Shown: positions 24,521-31,129 of the stretch, in pieces | Layout: the number at the start of each line of letters is the position of its first letter | Numbering within the stretch: the first letter of the stretch is position 1 | Assembly: GCA_024226535.1 (NCBI GenBank) | Contig: JAAELP010000415.1 | Span: 1 to 38,749, forward strand | Source: Planctomycetota bacterium | GTDB lineage: Bacteria > Planctomycetota > Phycisphaerae > Phycisphaerales > SM1A02 | DNA: 38,749 nucleotides | Direction of reading: 5' to 3' | Position numbers and translations under genes: made by a program | The notes under the pieces: generated by a model | The model's database searches: none | The model's input: only the letters and a program-made list of their open reading frames with translations | What the model was told of the DNA's origin: nothing

Positions 24521-24963
24521 CACGCGACCTCCGGCGGATTCGGACCCTGGAGGTGCGCGCGGATCCGCTCGATGACGGAGTCGCGGTGGGAACCGAAGAG
24601 AACGTGCATGCTGCCGCGCGGCTCGAACCGCGCGGCGCGGGCGCGGGTGCTGAGCAGCCCGGCCTCGGCACCGTGCACGAACCGGCGGCCCTCCACCCAC
24701 CGGAACCTCTGGCTCCGGAGCGGGTAGCTGGCCGTGATCCCCTCGTCGTCGATTCGGAACCGGCTCGGGAAGAAGAACCGGTTGAGCGTGAGCAGCATGA
24801 TCGCGGTGGTCAGCAGCGCCCACCACGGGCTGGTCATGAGCACGGCCGCAAGCACCCCGAGAGCCGCGATCACCACCACCGCCGCCGCCGCTCGACCCGC
24901 GTGCTCGCGGGCCGGGTGGGCCTTCCAGGCAAACTCGGCGGTATCGTCGACCGGACCGGTCAT
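24520..24963 (-). CDS. Two-TM protein with bacterial PH-like domain, first gene of module
   Basis: Protein of 147 residues: two adjacent hydrophobic spans (about 25-62, AAAAVVVIAALGVLAAVLM and PWWALLTTAIMLLTLNRFFF) followed by a cytoplasmic domain (about 65-147). FRIDDEGITASYPLRSQRFR and a final helix (HRDSVIERIRAHL) resemble the short PH-like domains of small bacterial membrane proteins. The ATG at 24963 follows AAGGA; longer frames run into nadC in another phase and were rejected. A candidate -10 (TAATGT, 25007-25012) and a perfect palindrome (24980-24992) lie just upstream, so the module probably has its own regulated promoter despite following nadC on the same strand. Confidence 0.65.
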   Translation of the reverse strand: MTGPVDDTAEFAWKAHPAREHAGRAAAAVVVIAALGVLAAVLMTSPWWALLTTAIMLLTLNRFFFPSRFRIDDEGITASYPLRSQRFRWVEGRRFVHGAEAGLLSTRARAARFEPRGSMHVLFGSHRDSVIERIRAHLQGPNPPEVA

Positions 24964-24979
24964 GGCGCGTGTTCCTTGG

Positions 24980-24992
24980 CTTCTCCGAGAAG
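24980..24992. promoter_or_regulatory. Palindrome CTTCTC-C-GAGAAG in the module leader
   Basis: A perfect 6-bp dyad with one central base, between the candidate -10 (25007-25012) and the ATG at 24963 of the first module gene. Position and symmetry suit a repressor operator. No regulator gene is adjacent. Confidence 0.35.
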
Positions 24993-25006
24993 TCCCGGAA
25001 CGGCGT

Positions 25007-25012
25007 ACATTA
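25007..25012 (-). promoter_or_regulatory. Candidate -10 element TAATGT for the module
   Basis: On the minus strand GGCTAATGT predicts a start near 25000, giving a leader of about 37 nt that contains the palindrome at 24980-24992. No -35 match, so support is weak. Confidence 0.25.
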
Positions 25013-25064
25013 GCCGAAAGCCGGGCCCCACGGAAGGATCGGACCGGTCGGCGCGGAGGCCCCG

Positions 25065-25979
25065 TCAGGCGATATCCAGACCCACGTCGAGCGAGCACGC
25101 CCCGTGGGTGAGCGCCCCGACGGAGATCCGGTCCACGCCGGTGGCGGCGATGGCCGTGACGGTCTCGCCGGTGACGCCGCCGGACGCCTCGAGGCCGATC
25201 CGAGGCGCCGTGGCGTCCCGCAGGGCGACGGCGTCGGCCAGATCGCCGAGGCTCATGTTGTCGAGAAGAACCAGGTCGACGAGGCCTTCGGCGAGGCCGA
25301 GCACGTCGCGAAGCTGATCCGTCGTGTCGACCTCGACCTCGACGAACCGGATGTCGCGGCCGTCGCGGACGGCGCCGATCGCCTTCGTCAGCGCGTCCGG
25401 CAGCGCGTCCGGCGGAACGTGGGCGAGGTGGTTGTCCTTGTAGAGCGCCGCGTCGTGCAGGCCGACGCGGTGCAGCGTCGCCCCCCCGCACCGTACCGCG
25501 TACTTCTCCAGGCTCCTCAGGCCGGGCGTGGTCTTGCGCGTGTCGCAGATCACCGCCCGCGTTCCCGCGATCGCGTCGACGAACGAACGCGTCACGGTCG
25601 CGACACCGCAGAGCCGGCCGACGAGGTTCAGGAGCGTGCGCTCGACGGCGAGCATGTCGGACAGAGCCCCGCTCAGCGTCGCGAGGACCGTGTCCGCGGC
25701 GACGGCGTCACCGTCGTCGACTGCGCACTCACAGGCGACGTTGCCTCCGAACGCTTCGAGCACAGCGGGCACGGCGCGAAGCCCGGCCACCACTCCCGCC
25801 GCGCGCCCGGTGACGGACGCCGTCGCCATGCGCTGCGGCGAAACGAGGCTGCTCGTCGTGATGTCCCCGACACCGGCGAGATCCTCGTCGCGCGCCGCGG
25901 TGGCCAGACGTCGCAGCGACCCGTCGGCGGTGAGCGTGTCGAACAGCTCGGCGAGGGAGAGCGCGTTGAGATCGAGCAT
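25065..25979 (-). CDS. nadC: Nicotinate-nucleotide pyrophosphorylase (carboxylating), NadC
   Basis: Cytoplasmic enzyme of 304 residues that converts quinolinate and PRPP into nicotinate mononucleotide, CO2 and pyrophosphate in de novo NAD synthesis. Family hallmarks are GDITTSSLV (about 38-46), ERTLLNLVGRLCGVAT, DTRKTTPGLRSLEKYAVRCG (the substrate-binding region), HDAALYKDNH and the closing LEASGGVT ... DRISVGALTHGA. Length is normal for the family. The start is ATG 25979, which lies six bases after a -10-like TAGACT and has no Shine-Dalgarno, so the mRNA is probably leaderless. It diverges from yhhQ across a 40-bp gap. nadA and nadB are not in the window. Confidence 0.95.
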   Translation of the reverse strand: MLDLNALSLAELFDTLTADGSLRRLATAARDEDLAGVGDITTSSLVSPQRMATASVTGRAAGVVAGLRAVPAVLEAFGGNVACECAVDDGDAVAADTVLATLSGALSDMLAVERTLLNLVGRLCGVATVTRSFVDAIAGTRAVICDTRKTTPGLRSLEKYAVRCGGATLHRVGLHDAALYKDNHLAHVPPDALPDALTKAIGAVRDGRDIRFVEVEVDTTDQLRDVLGLAEGLVDLVLLDNMSLGDLADAVALRDATAPRIGLEASGGVTGETVTAIAATGVDRISVGALTHGACSLDVGLDIA

Positions 25980-25985
25980 GGGTTC

Positions 25986-25991
25986 AGTCTA
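25986..25991 (-). promoter_or_regulatory. -10-like element TAGACT for nadC
   Basis: On the minus strand GTAGACT is followed by GAACCC and then the nadC ATG. The predicted start coincides with the start codon, implying a leaderless message. Confidence 0.4.
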
Positions 25992-26000
25992 CGCCGGTTG

Positions 26001-26009
26001 TGCTATCCT
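26001..26009 (+). promoter_or_regulatory. Extended -10 element TGCTATCCT for yhhQ
   Basis: TGC plus TATCCT fits the extended -10 pattern, which needs no -35. The yhhQ ATG begins ten bases after it with no Shine-Dalgarno, so the message is leaderless or nearly so. Confidence 0.4.
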
Positions 26010-26019
26010 CACCGCGCCC

Positions 26020-26826
26020 ATGTCGGCGAGCCTGCATCCCATCGAGGCATCCGCGTTGCACGCCAGGCGTGAACGGGTGTTCCTCGTGCTCGCCGGCCTC
26101 TTCCTCGGCACGCTGGCGATGCTCAACATCCTCGGCGTCACGCGGTTCATCAAGCTGCTGGAGATCGATCGCCCGAACGCGTCGTCGCTCGTGTTCGCCG
26201 TCGCGGTCGGGGTGCTCCCCTACCCCGTCACGTTCCTCTGCACCGACTTCATCAGCGAGTTGTACGGTCGCGCCCGGGCGAACGCGGTGGTCTTCGTGGG
26301 CCTCGGCCTGAACGCGTGGGTGATGTTCATCCTGTGGATCGGCGGCGTGCTCCCCGGGTTCGAGACGATCGGGGCCGACGGGTCGATCGTGCCGGACGCG
26401 GCGGGCCGGCTGCCGGTGTTCTTCGAGGTGCGGAAGCTCGCGTTCGGGGCGGTCATCGCGTCCATGCTCGCGTACCTCGTCGCGCAGCTCGTGGACGTGC
26501 AGTTGTTCCACTTCTGGAAGAGCTTCACGCGGGGACGCGCGCTCTGGCTGCGCAACAACGCGTCCACGATGGTGAGCCAGCTCGTGGACACCGTCTCGGT
26601 GATCCTGATCACCTACGCCGTCGGCGGGCTCTCCGGCGTGGTCCGCGAGTCGGAGCCGATCGCCGGCCAGCTCGCCCTGCTCATCGCCACCGGCTACGTG
26701 TTCAAGTTCGCGTGCGCGGCGATCGACACGATCCCGTTCTACTTCGGCGTGCGCTGGCTGGGGCGGTACCTCCAGATCGACCCCATGCAGGAACACCGCG
26801 CCGACGCGGAGGAGACGACGCTATGA
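26020..26826 (+). CDS. yhhQ: Queuosine precursor transporter, YhhQ family
   Basis: Inner-membrane protein of 268 residues with about six spans, of the YhhQ/Vut_1 family that takes up queuosine precursors. Typical elements are LPYPVTFLCTDFISELYGRA (about 66-85), a span LNAWVMFILWIGGVLPG, then VAQLVDVQLFHFWK and LRNNASTMVSQLVDTVSVIL. The ATG at 26020 was chosen because upstream in-frame sequence belongs to nadC on the other strand. No ribosome site is visible and an extended -10 sits ten bases upstream. Its stop overlaps the ATG of the HIT gene (ATGA). No tgt or other queuosine genes are nearby, so the assignment rests on family similarity. Confidence 0.88.
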   Translation: MSASLHPIEASALHARRERVFLVLAGLFLGTLAMLNILGVTRFIKLLEIDRPNASSLVFAVAVGVLPYPVTFLCTDFISELYGRARANAVVFVGLGLNAWVMFILWIGGVLPGFETIGADGSIVPDAAGRLPVFFEVRKLAFGAVIASMLAYLVAQLVDVQLFHFWKSFTRGRALWLRNNASTMVSQLVDTVSVILITYAVGGLSGVVRESEPIAGQLALLIATGYVFKFACAAIDTIPFYFGVRWLGRYLQIDPMQEHRADAEETTL

Positions 26827-27242
26827 CCATCTTCGCCAGGATCCTCGACGGCGAGATCCCCTGCCACCGCGTCTACGAGGACGAGCACGTGCTCGCGTTC
26901 CTCGACGTCGGACCCGCGAGCGAGGGGCACACGCTCGTGATTCCCAGGCAGCGCGTGGCCGGCGTGCACGAGCTGAGCGACGACGCGGCGGCGGCCATCG
27001 GGCGGGTCCTGCCCCGGCTCTGCCGCGCGGTGATGAAGGTGACCGGAGCCCGCGCCTACAACGTCCTCGCCAACGCCGGCGCCGAGGCCGGCCAGGAAGT
27101 CGCGCACGTGCACTTCCACATCATCCCGTGGAGCGCCGACGGCGGCCTGAAGCTCTCCTGGAAGCCCGGGGCACTCGACGCCGACGAAGGCGCCCGCCGC
27201 GCGGAGGCGATCCGCGAGGCACTCGCAACCGGCATCGATTGA
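26823..27242 (+). CDS. HIT family nucleotide-binding hydrolase
   Basis: Cytoplasmic protein of 139 residues of the histidine triad family. It begins TIFARILDGEIPCHRVYEDE, continues AFLDVGPASEGHTLVIP, and has the triad HVHFHIIPW at about residues 99-107. Members hydrolyse nucleotide phosphoramidates or dinucleoside polyphosphates (Hint/PKCI branch); length and N-terminus fit the Hint type. The ATG overlaps the stop of yhhQ by four bases, so they form an operon. A 6-bp inverted repeat (27235-27251) overlaps its stop codon. The function is usually housekeeping, and the physiological substrate is unknown here. Confidence 0.92.
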   Translation: MTIFARILDGEIPCHRVYEDEHVLAFLDVGPASEGHTLVIPRQRVAGVHELSDDAAAAIGRVLPRLCRAVMKVTGARAYNVLANAGAEAGQEVAHVHFHIIPWSADGGLKLSWKPGALDADEGARRAEAIREALATGID

Positions 27243-27251
27243 ACGAATCGA
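27235..27251. terminator. Small inverted repeat at the end of the HIT gene
   Basis: TCGATT-GAACG-AATCGA is a perfect 6-bp stem with a 5-nt loop overlapping the HIT stop codon. It is weak and has no T-tract, so it may be a terminator remnant or chance. Confidence 0.25.
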
Positions 27252-27276
27252 CGCCGGGGATGCCGATAGAACGGGC

Positions 27277-27282
27277 TATGAT
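27277..27282 (+). promoter_or_regulatory. Candidate -10 element TATGAT for the mechanosensitive channel gene
   Basis: GGCTATGAT overlaps the two ATG codons (27278, 27281) proposed as start. If it is the promoter, translation must begin downstream, for example at TTG 27293 or GTG 27323. Confidence 0.3.
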
Positions 27283-30200
27283 GGGATCTGCGTTGTCCCG
27301 GCGCCTCCTGAACGGACCGGTCGTGCCCAACCAAGCTGCTCGAGATCACGTCGCGCGGGCTCCGGGCTGGTTCGCCGCGTTGCTGGCGATCGTGCTCGTA
27401 CTGACCGCGGCGCCGCTGGCGACGGCCCAGGGCGATCCGGTCGAGCCGGCGCCGACGGGGACGACCGGCGAACCGTCGAGCAACGAGTCCCTCGCCGAGC
27501 GCCTCGGGCTCCGCGAGGCGCAGCTCGAGGCGCTGGAGGATCCCGACGCCTCCGACGTCACGGAGCTGGCGCAGATCAAGCAGGCGCTGTCGTTCCTCGA
27601 ACAGGCCCGGTCCGTCCGCGACTCGACCGCCCGCTTCCAGGCGCGGATCGACAACGCCCCCGACGCCGTCACCGCCATCGAAGCGCAGCTCGCCCGGCCG
27701 ATGCGCCCGCCGTCGCTGGACATCCCGGAAGACGCCACCAGCGAGTGGCTGGTCGACCAACTCCACGCGGCCCAGGAACTGGCCGCCGCCCAGCGCGATG
27801 CCCGCGCGGAGATGGAGCAGCAGTCGGTCGATCGTGCCGAGCGCCAAAGCCAGATCGACGCCGACCTCGAGAGCATTCGCGGGCGCCTGGAGGAACTTCG
27901 CGAAGCGCTCATCGCCGCGCCCGATCCCGACGGCGACCCCCGGCTCGCCACCGTTCGGAAGGACGTGCGGCGCTGCGAGCGGATCGCCCTGGACGCGCGG
28001 GTCGAGATGCTCGAGGTCGAGCGTCGCATGTACGTGGAGCTGCGGGCGCTCTTCCGGGAGCAGCGGCAACTCGCCCAACGCGCGGTGCTCGAGGCCGAGG
28101 CCGCGGTCGACGCGTGGAATGCGATCGTCACGCCGCGGCTGGAACGCGACGCGGTGGAGGCGGCGAGCGAGGCGGAGGCCGATGCGGCGCGCGACGAGGA
28201 CAAGCATCCCGCCGTGCAGGAGATCGCCGACGAGAACGCCAACCTCGCCCAGCTCGCCGCCGAGCTTGCGCCGCTCATCGCGGCCGCCAACGAGCAGATC
28301 GAGGAAATCGACCGGCAGCTCTCGCGGGTCACGACGCACTTCAACAGCGCCCAGGAACGTGTCGAGCACGTCGGGCGCACGAGCGATCTCGGGCGCGTGC
28401 TCCGGGATCTCCGGCGTCTGCTCCCGTCGCTCAAGGGCCACGAACGCAGCATCGCGCAACGCGATGACGCACTGAGCGAGACGCAGGTCAAGCGTCTCGA
28501 CGCCGACCAGAAGCTCTTCGGGCTCGTGGATCTCGACGCGAAGATCGACGATCTGCTCGGGCGCCACGACGCGCTGGCCTCGGAGGCGGACGACGCGGCG
28601 AAGTGGCTCGACGAGGTCTATCTCAGCACGTTGCTGCGCATGAGGCTCGTGGAGCAGCGAGACGAGCACCTCGACAAACTGATCGTCGCGTACGACACGT
28701 TCCTCGAACGCACCACGCTGCTCCAGGAGCGAGAGCGCGAACTCGTGGACAAGGTCCGCGACTTCGCGTCGTTCATCGACGCCCGCGTGCTCTGGGTCCG
28801 CAGCACCGAGCCGCTGCACCAGACCGATCTCGGGCAGACATTCGACGCCCTCGCGTGGCTCTTTCACCCGGCGTCGTGGTTGGCGGACTTCCCCCTGCTC
28901 CGCTCCGACGTGGAGATCAACCCGCTCACCACCATCCTCGCGTTGTGCGGGCTCGTGCTGCTGCTGGTGATCCAGCCGCTCTCGCGCCGGCGGCTGCGCG
29001 CCCTCAGCCCGGACCTCGACGAACCGACGTTCGAATCGGTCATGCACCTGCTCGAGGCCTCCATGCACACGGTGCTGGTCTCGTGCGTCACGCCGGCGGC
29101 GGTCTGGTTCGTGGCGTGGCGGCTGAGCGTGTCGGCCGCCGCCCTGGCGTCCGCGGAGCAGACGCAGGCCATCAACGAGGGCGTGCACGCCGCCGCCATC
29201 GCCGCCGGCCTGAGCATGGTGGCCAGCCGCCTGTTCCTGCTGGAGCTGGTGCGCCAGATCTGCCGGCGCGGCGGGCTCGCCCAGTCCTTCTTCCACTGGC
29301 CCGTGTCGAACGTGCGCATCATCCGGGCGAACGTGACGTGGGTGATGCTGCTCCTGCTGCCCCTTGCGTTCATCCTCGTCGCGCTGGAGACCGCGGGCAA
29401 CCACGCGCACGCGAACTCGCTCGGGCGCATCGCGTTCATCGGCGCCATGATCCTCATGTCGGTGTTCATGCTCCGCGTGTTCCGCCCCCACACGGGCGTG
29501 CTCGGGACCTATCTCCGGCATCACCGGAAGGGATGGGCGAGCCGTCTCTGCTGGCTGTGGTTCTCCTTCGTCGCCGGCGCGCCGCTCCTGCTCGCCGTCC
29601 TCGCGGGCTTCGGCTACTACTACACCGCGAACCAGCTCGACCAGCGCATCTTCACCAGCATCTGGATGGTCTGGTGGGTGCTCGTCGGGAACAGCTTCCT
29701 GCTGCGGGTGCTCTATCTCGGCCACGAGGCCGCCGAGAAGAAGCGGGCGGCGGCCGCGCTCGTGGAGGCGACCGCGCCGTCGCCGGCGGCGGCGCTCAAG
29801 GCGGGTCCGATCGGTGGCGCCCCGGGGGCGGGGGAGAGCGGTGTCGAGAGCCCCGAGGAGAGCTGGGAGCACTACCTCGCGGACATCCACAGCCATGCGG
29901 GGCGTCTCGTGCGCAGCGCGGTGGGATGGTCGCTGCTCGTCGGTCTCTGGATCATCTGGGCCGACCTGCTGCCGGCGCTCACGCGCCTCCAGGATGTCGC
30001 GATGTGGACGCACGTCGCGACCGACGGCGTCGAGGAGTCGATCACGATGGCCAACGTGGTCCTCGCGCTGGTCGTCCTCGTCGCCACGATCGTGATCAGC
30101 ATGAACATCCCCGGTCTCCTGGAGATCAGCGTGCTCCAGCACCTGCCGCTGGACACCGGGGCGCGGTACGCGATCACGAGCATCGTGCGCTACCTGCTCA

Positions 30201-31039
30201 TCGTCGTCGGCGTCGTGCTCTCCTTCACCGCGATCGGCGTCGGCTGGTCCAAGGTCCAGTGGCTCATCGCCGCGATCTCCGTGGGCCTGGGTTTCGGGCT
30301 CCAGGAGATCTTCGCGAACTTCGTGTCGGGGCTGATCATCCTCTTCGAGCAGCCGGTGCGTATCGGTGACTGCCTGACCGTCGACCAGACGAGCGGGATC
30401 GTGACGCGCATCCAGATCCGCGCGACCACGCTCCGGACCTTCGATCGGCGCGAGGTCATCATCCCCAACAAGCAGTTCGTGACGGGATCGATCATCAACT
30501 GGTCGCTGTCGAGCAACATCGTCCGGCTGAGCGTCGCGATCGGCGTGGAGTACGGCTCCGACACGGAGCTGGTGAAGAAGACCGTGCTGGAAATCGCCCG
30601 CAAGCACGAGCGCGTGCTCTCCGAACCGGCTCCGGAGGCGCTGTTCCGGAAGTTCGGCGACAGCTCGCTGGACTTCGAGCTGCGCGTGTACGTCCCGACG
30701 TGGGAGGCGCGGCTCGTGATCTGCGACGAGCTGCTCATGCGGATCGACCACGCGTTCCGCGAGGCCGGCATCGTGGTGGCGTTCCCCCAGACCGACATCC
30801 ACGTCAGGGACATGGCGGACCGCCAGTCCGAGGACGACGAGGATGCGGCGACGGCGACGGCCGAAGCGCCCGACGCGAAGACGACGCCGGCCACGCCCGG
30901 GACTCCCCGCGACGGCCGGAAGACGGGAATCCGCACGGTCCGCGCGGAGGTCCCGGAGCTGCCCCCCGACCAGGCCCCTCCTGCCGGCGAGAACGGCCCC
31001 CCCGCCGCCCGGGAGCCGGACGAGGACGCGGTCACCTGA
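27281..31039 (+). CDS. Giant MscS/MscK-like mechanosensitive channel
   Basis: Membrane protein of about 1252 residues resembling MscK (KefA) rather than short MscS. A signal peptide (about 28-50, GWFAALLAIVLVLTAAPLA) precedes a large periplasmic coiled-coil region (about 60-530, Glu/Arg/Ala-rich). Multiple spans follow from about 545, then the MscS core near 970-1165: GWSKVQWLIAAISVGLGFGL is the pore region, followed by QEIFANFVSGLIILFEQPVR and the beta-domain IPNKQFVTGSIINWSL. An acidic/Pro-rich tail ends the protein. Such channels release solutes on osmotic downshock. The start is uncertain: ATG 27281 (or 27278) lacks a ribosome site and overlaps a -10-like TATGAT; TTG 27293 or GTG 27323 would still keep the signal peptide. 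Confidence 0.88.
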   Translation: MGSALSRRLLNGPVVPNQAARDHVARAPGWFAALLAIVLVLTAAPLATAQGDPVEPAPTGTTGEPSSNESLAERLGLREAQLEALEDPDASDVTELAQIKQALSFLEQARSVRDSTARFQARIDNAPDAVTAIEAQLARPMRPPSLDIPEDATSEWLVDQLHAAQELAAAQRDARAEMEQQSVDRAERQSQIDADLESIRGRLEELREALIAAPDPDGDPRLATVRKDVRRCERIALDARVEMLEVERRMYVELRALFREQRQLAQRAVLEAEAAVDAWNAIVTPRLERDAVEAASEAEADAARDEDKHPAVQEIADENANLAQLAAELAPLIAAANEQIEEIDRQLSRVTTHFNSAQERVEHVGRTSDLGRVLRDLRRLLPSLKGHERSIAQRDDALSETQVKRLDADQKLFGLVDLDAKIDDLLGRHDALASEADDAAKWLDEVYLSTLLRMRLVEQRDEHLDKLIVAYDTFLERTTLLQERERELVDKVRDFASFIDARVLWVRSTEPLHQTDLGQTFDALAWLFHPASWLADFPLLRSDVEINPLTTILALCGLVLLLVIQPLSRRRLRALSPDLDEPTFESVMHLLEASMHTVLVSCVTPAAVWFVAWRLSVSAAALASAEQTQAINEGVHAAAIAAGLSMVASRLFLLELVRQICRRGGLAQSFFHWPVSNVRIIRANVTWVMLLLLPLAFILVALETAGNHAHANSLGRIAFIGAMILMSVFMLRVFRPHTGVLGTYLRHHRKGWASRLCWLWFSFVAGAPLLLAVLAGFGYYYTANQLDQRIFTSIWMVWWVLVGNSFLLRVLYLGHEAAEKKRAAAALVEATAPSPAAALKAGPIGGAPGAGESGVESPEESWEHYLADIHSHAGRLVRSAVGWSLLVGLWIIWADLLPALTRLQDVAMWTHVATDGVEESITMANVVLALVVLVATIVISMNIPGLLEISVLQHLPLDTGARYAITSIVRYLLIVVGVVLSFTAIGVGWSKVQWLIAAISVGLGFGLQEIFANFVSGLIILFEQPVRIGDCLTVDQTSGIVTRIQIRATTLRTFDRREVIIPNKQFVTGSIINWSLSSNIVRLSVAIGVEYGSDTELVKKTVLEIARKHERVLSEPAPEALFRKFGDSSLDFELRVYVPTWEARLVICDELLMRIDHAFREAGIVVAFPQTDIHVRDMADRQSEDDEDAATATAEAPDAKTTPATPGTPRDGRKTGIRTVRAEVPELPPDQAPPAGENGPPAAREPDEDAVT

Positions 31040-31071
31040 GTCCTCTCGCCCGGCGGAGACCCGTGCCGGCA

Positions 31072-31080
31072 TGCTAGAAT
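31072..31080 (+). promoter_or_regulatory. Extended -10 element TGCTAGAAT for the kinase gene
   Basis: TGC plus TAGAAT is a good extended -10, located 33 bp after the channel gene stop. The predicted start near 31087 gives a leader of about 43 nt before ATG 31130. Confidence 0.45.
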
Positions 31081-31129
31081 CACGCCCTCAGCATCTTGGG
31101 GGTGCTGATCGCGTGGGGACTTGGGGGCC

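Noticed and set aside
27056..31072. 1338-codon open frame on the minus strand
   Set aside because: It lies antisense to the mechanosensitive channel, whose motifs are unmistakable. Its Arg/Asp/Glu/His-rich sequence is what GC-rich antisense frames give.
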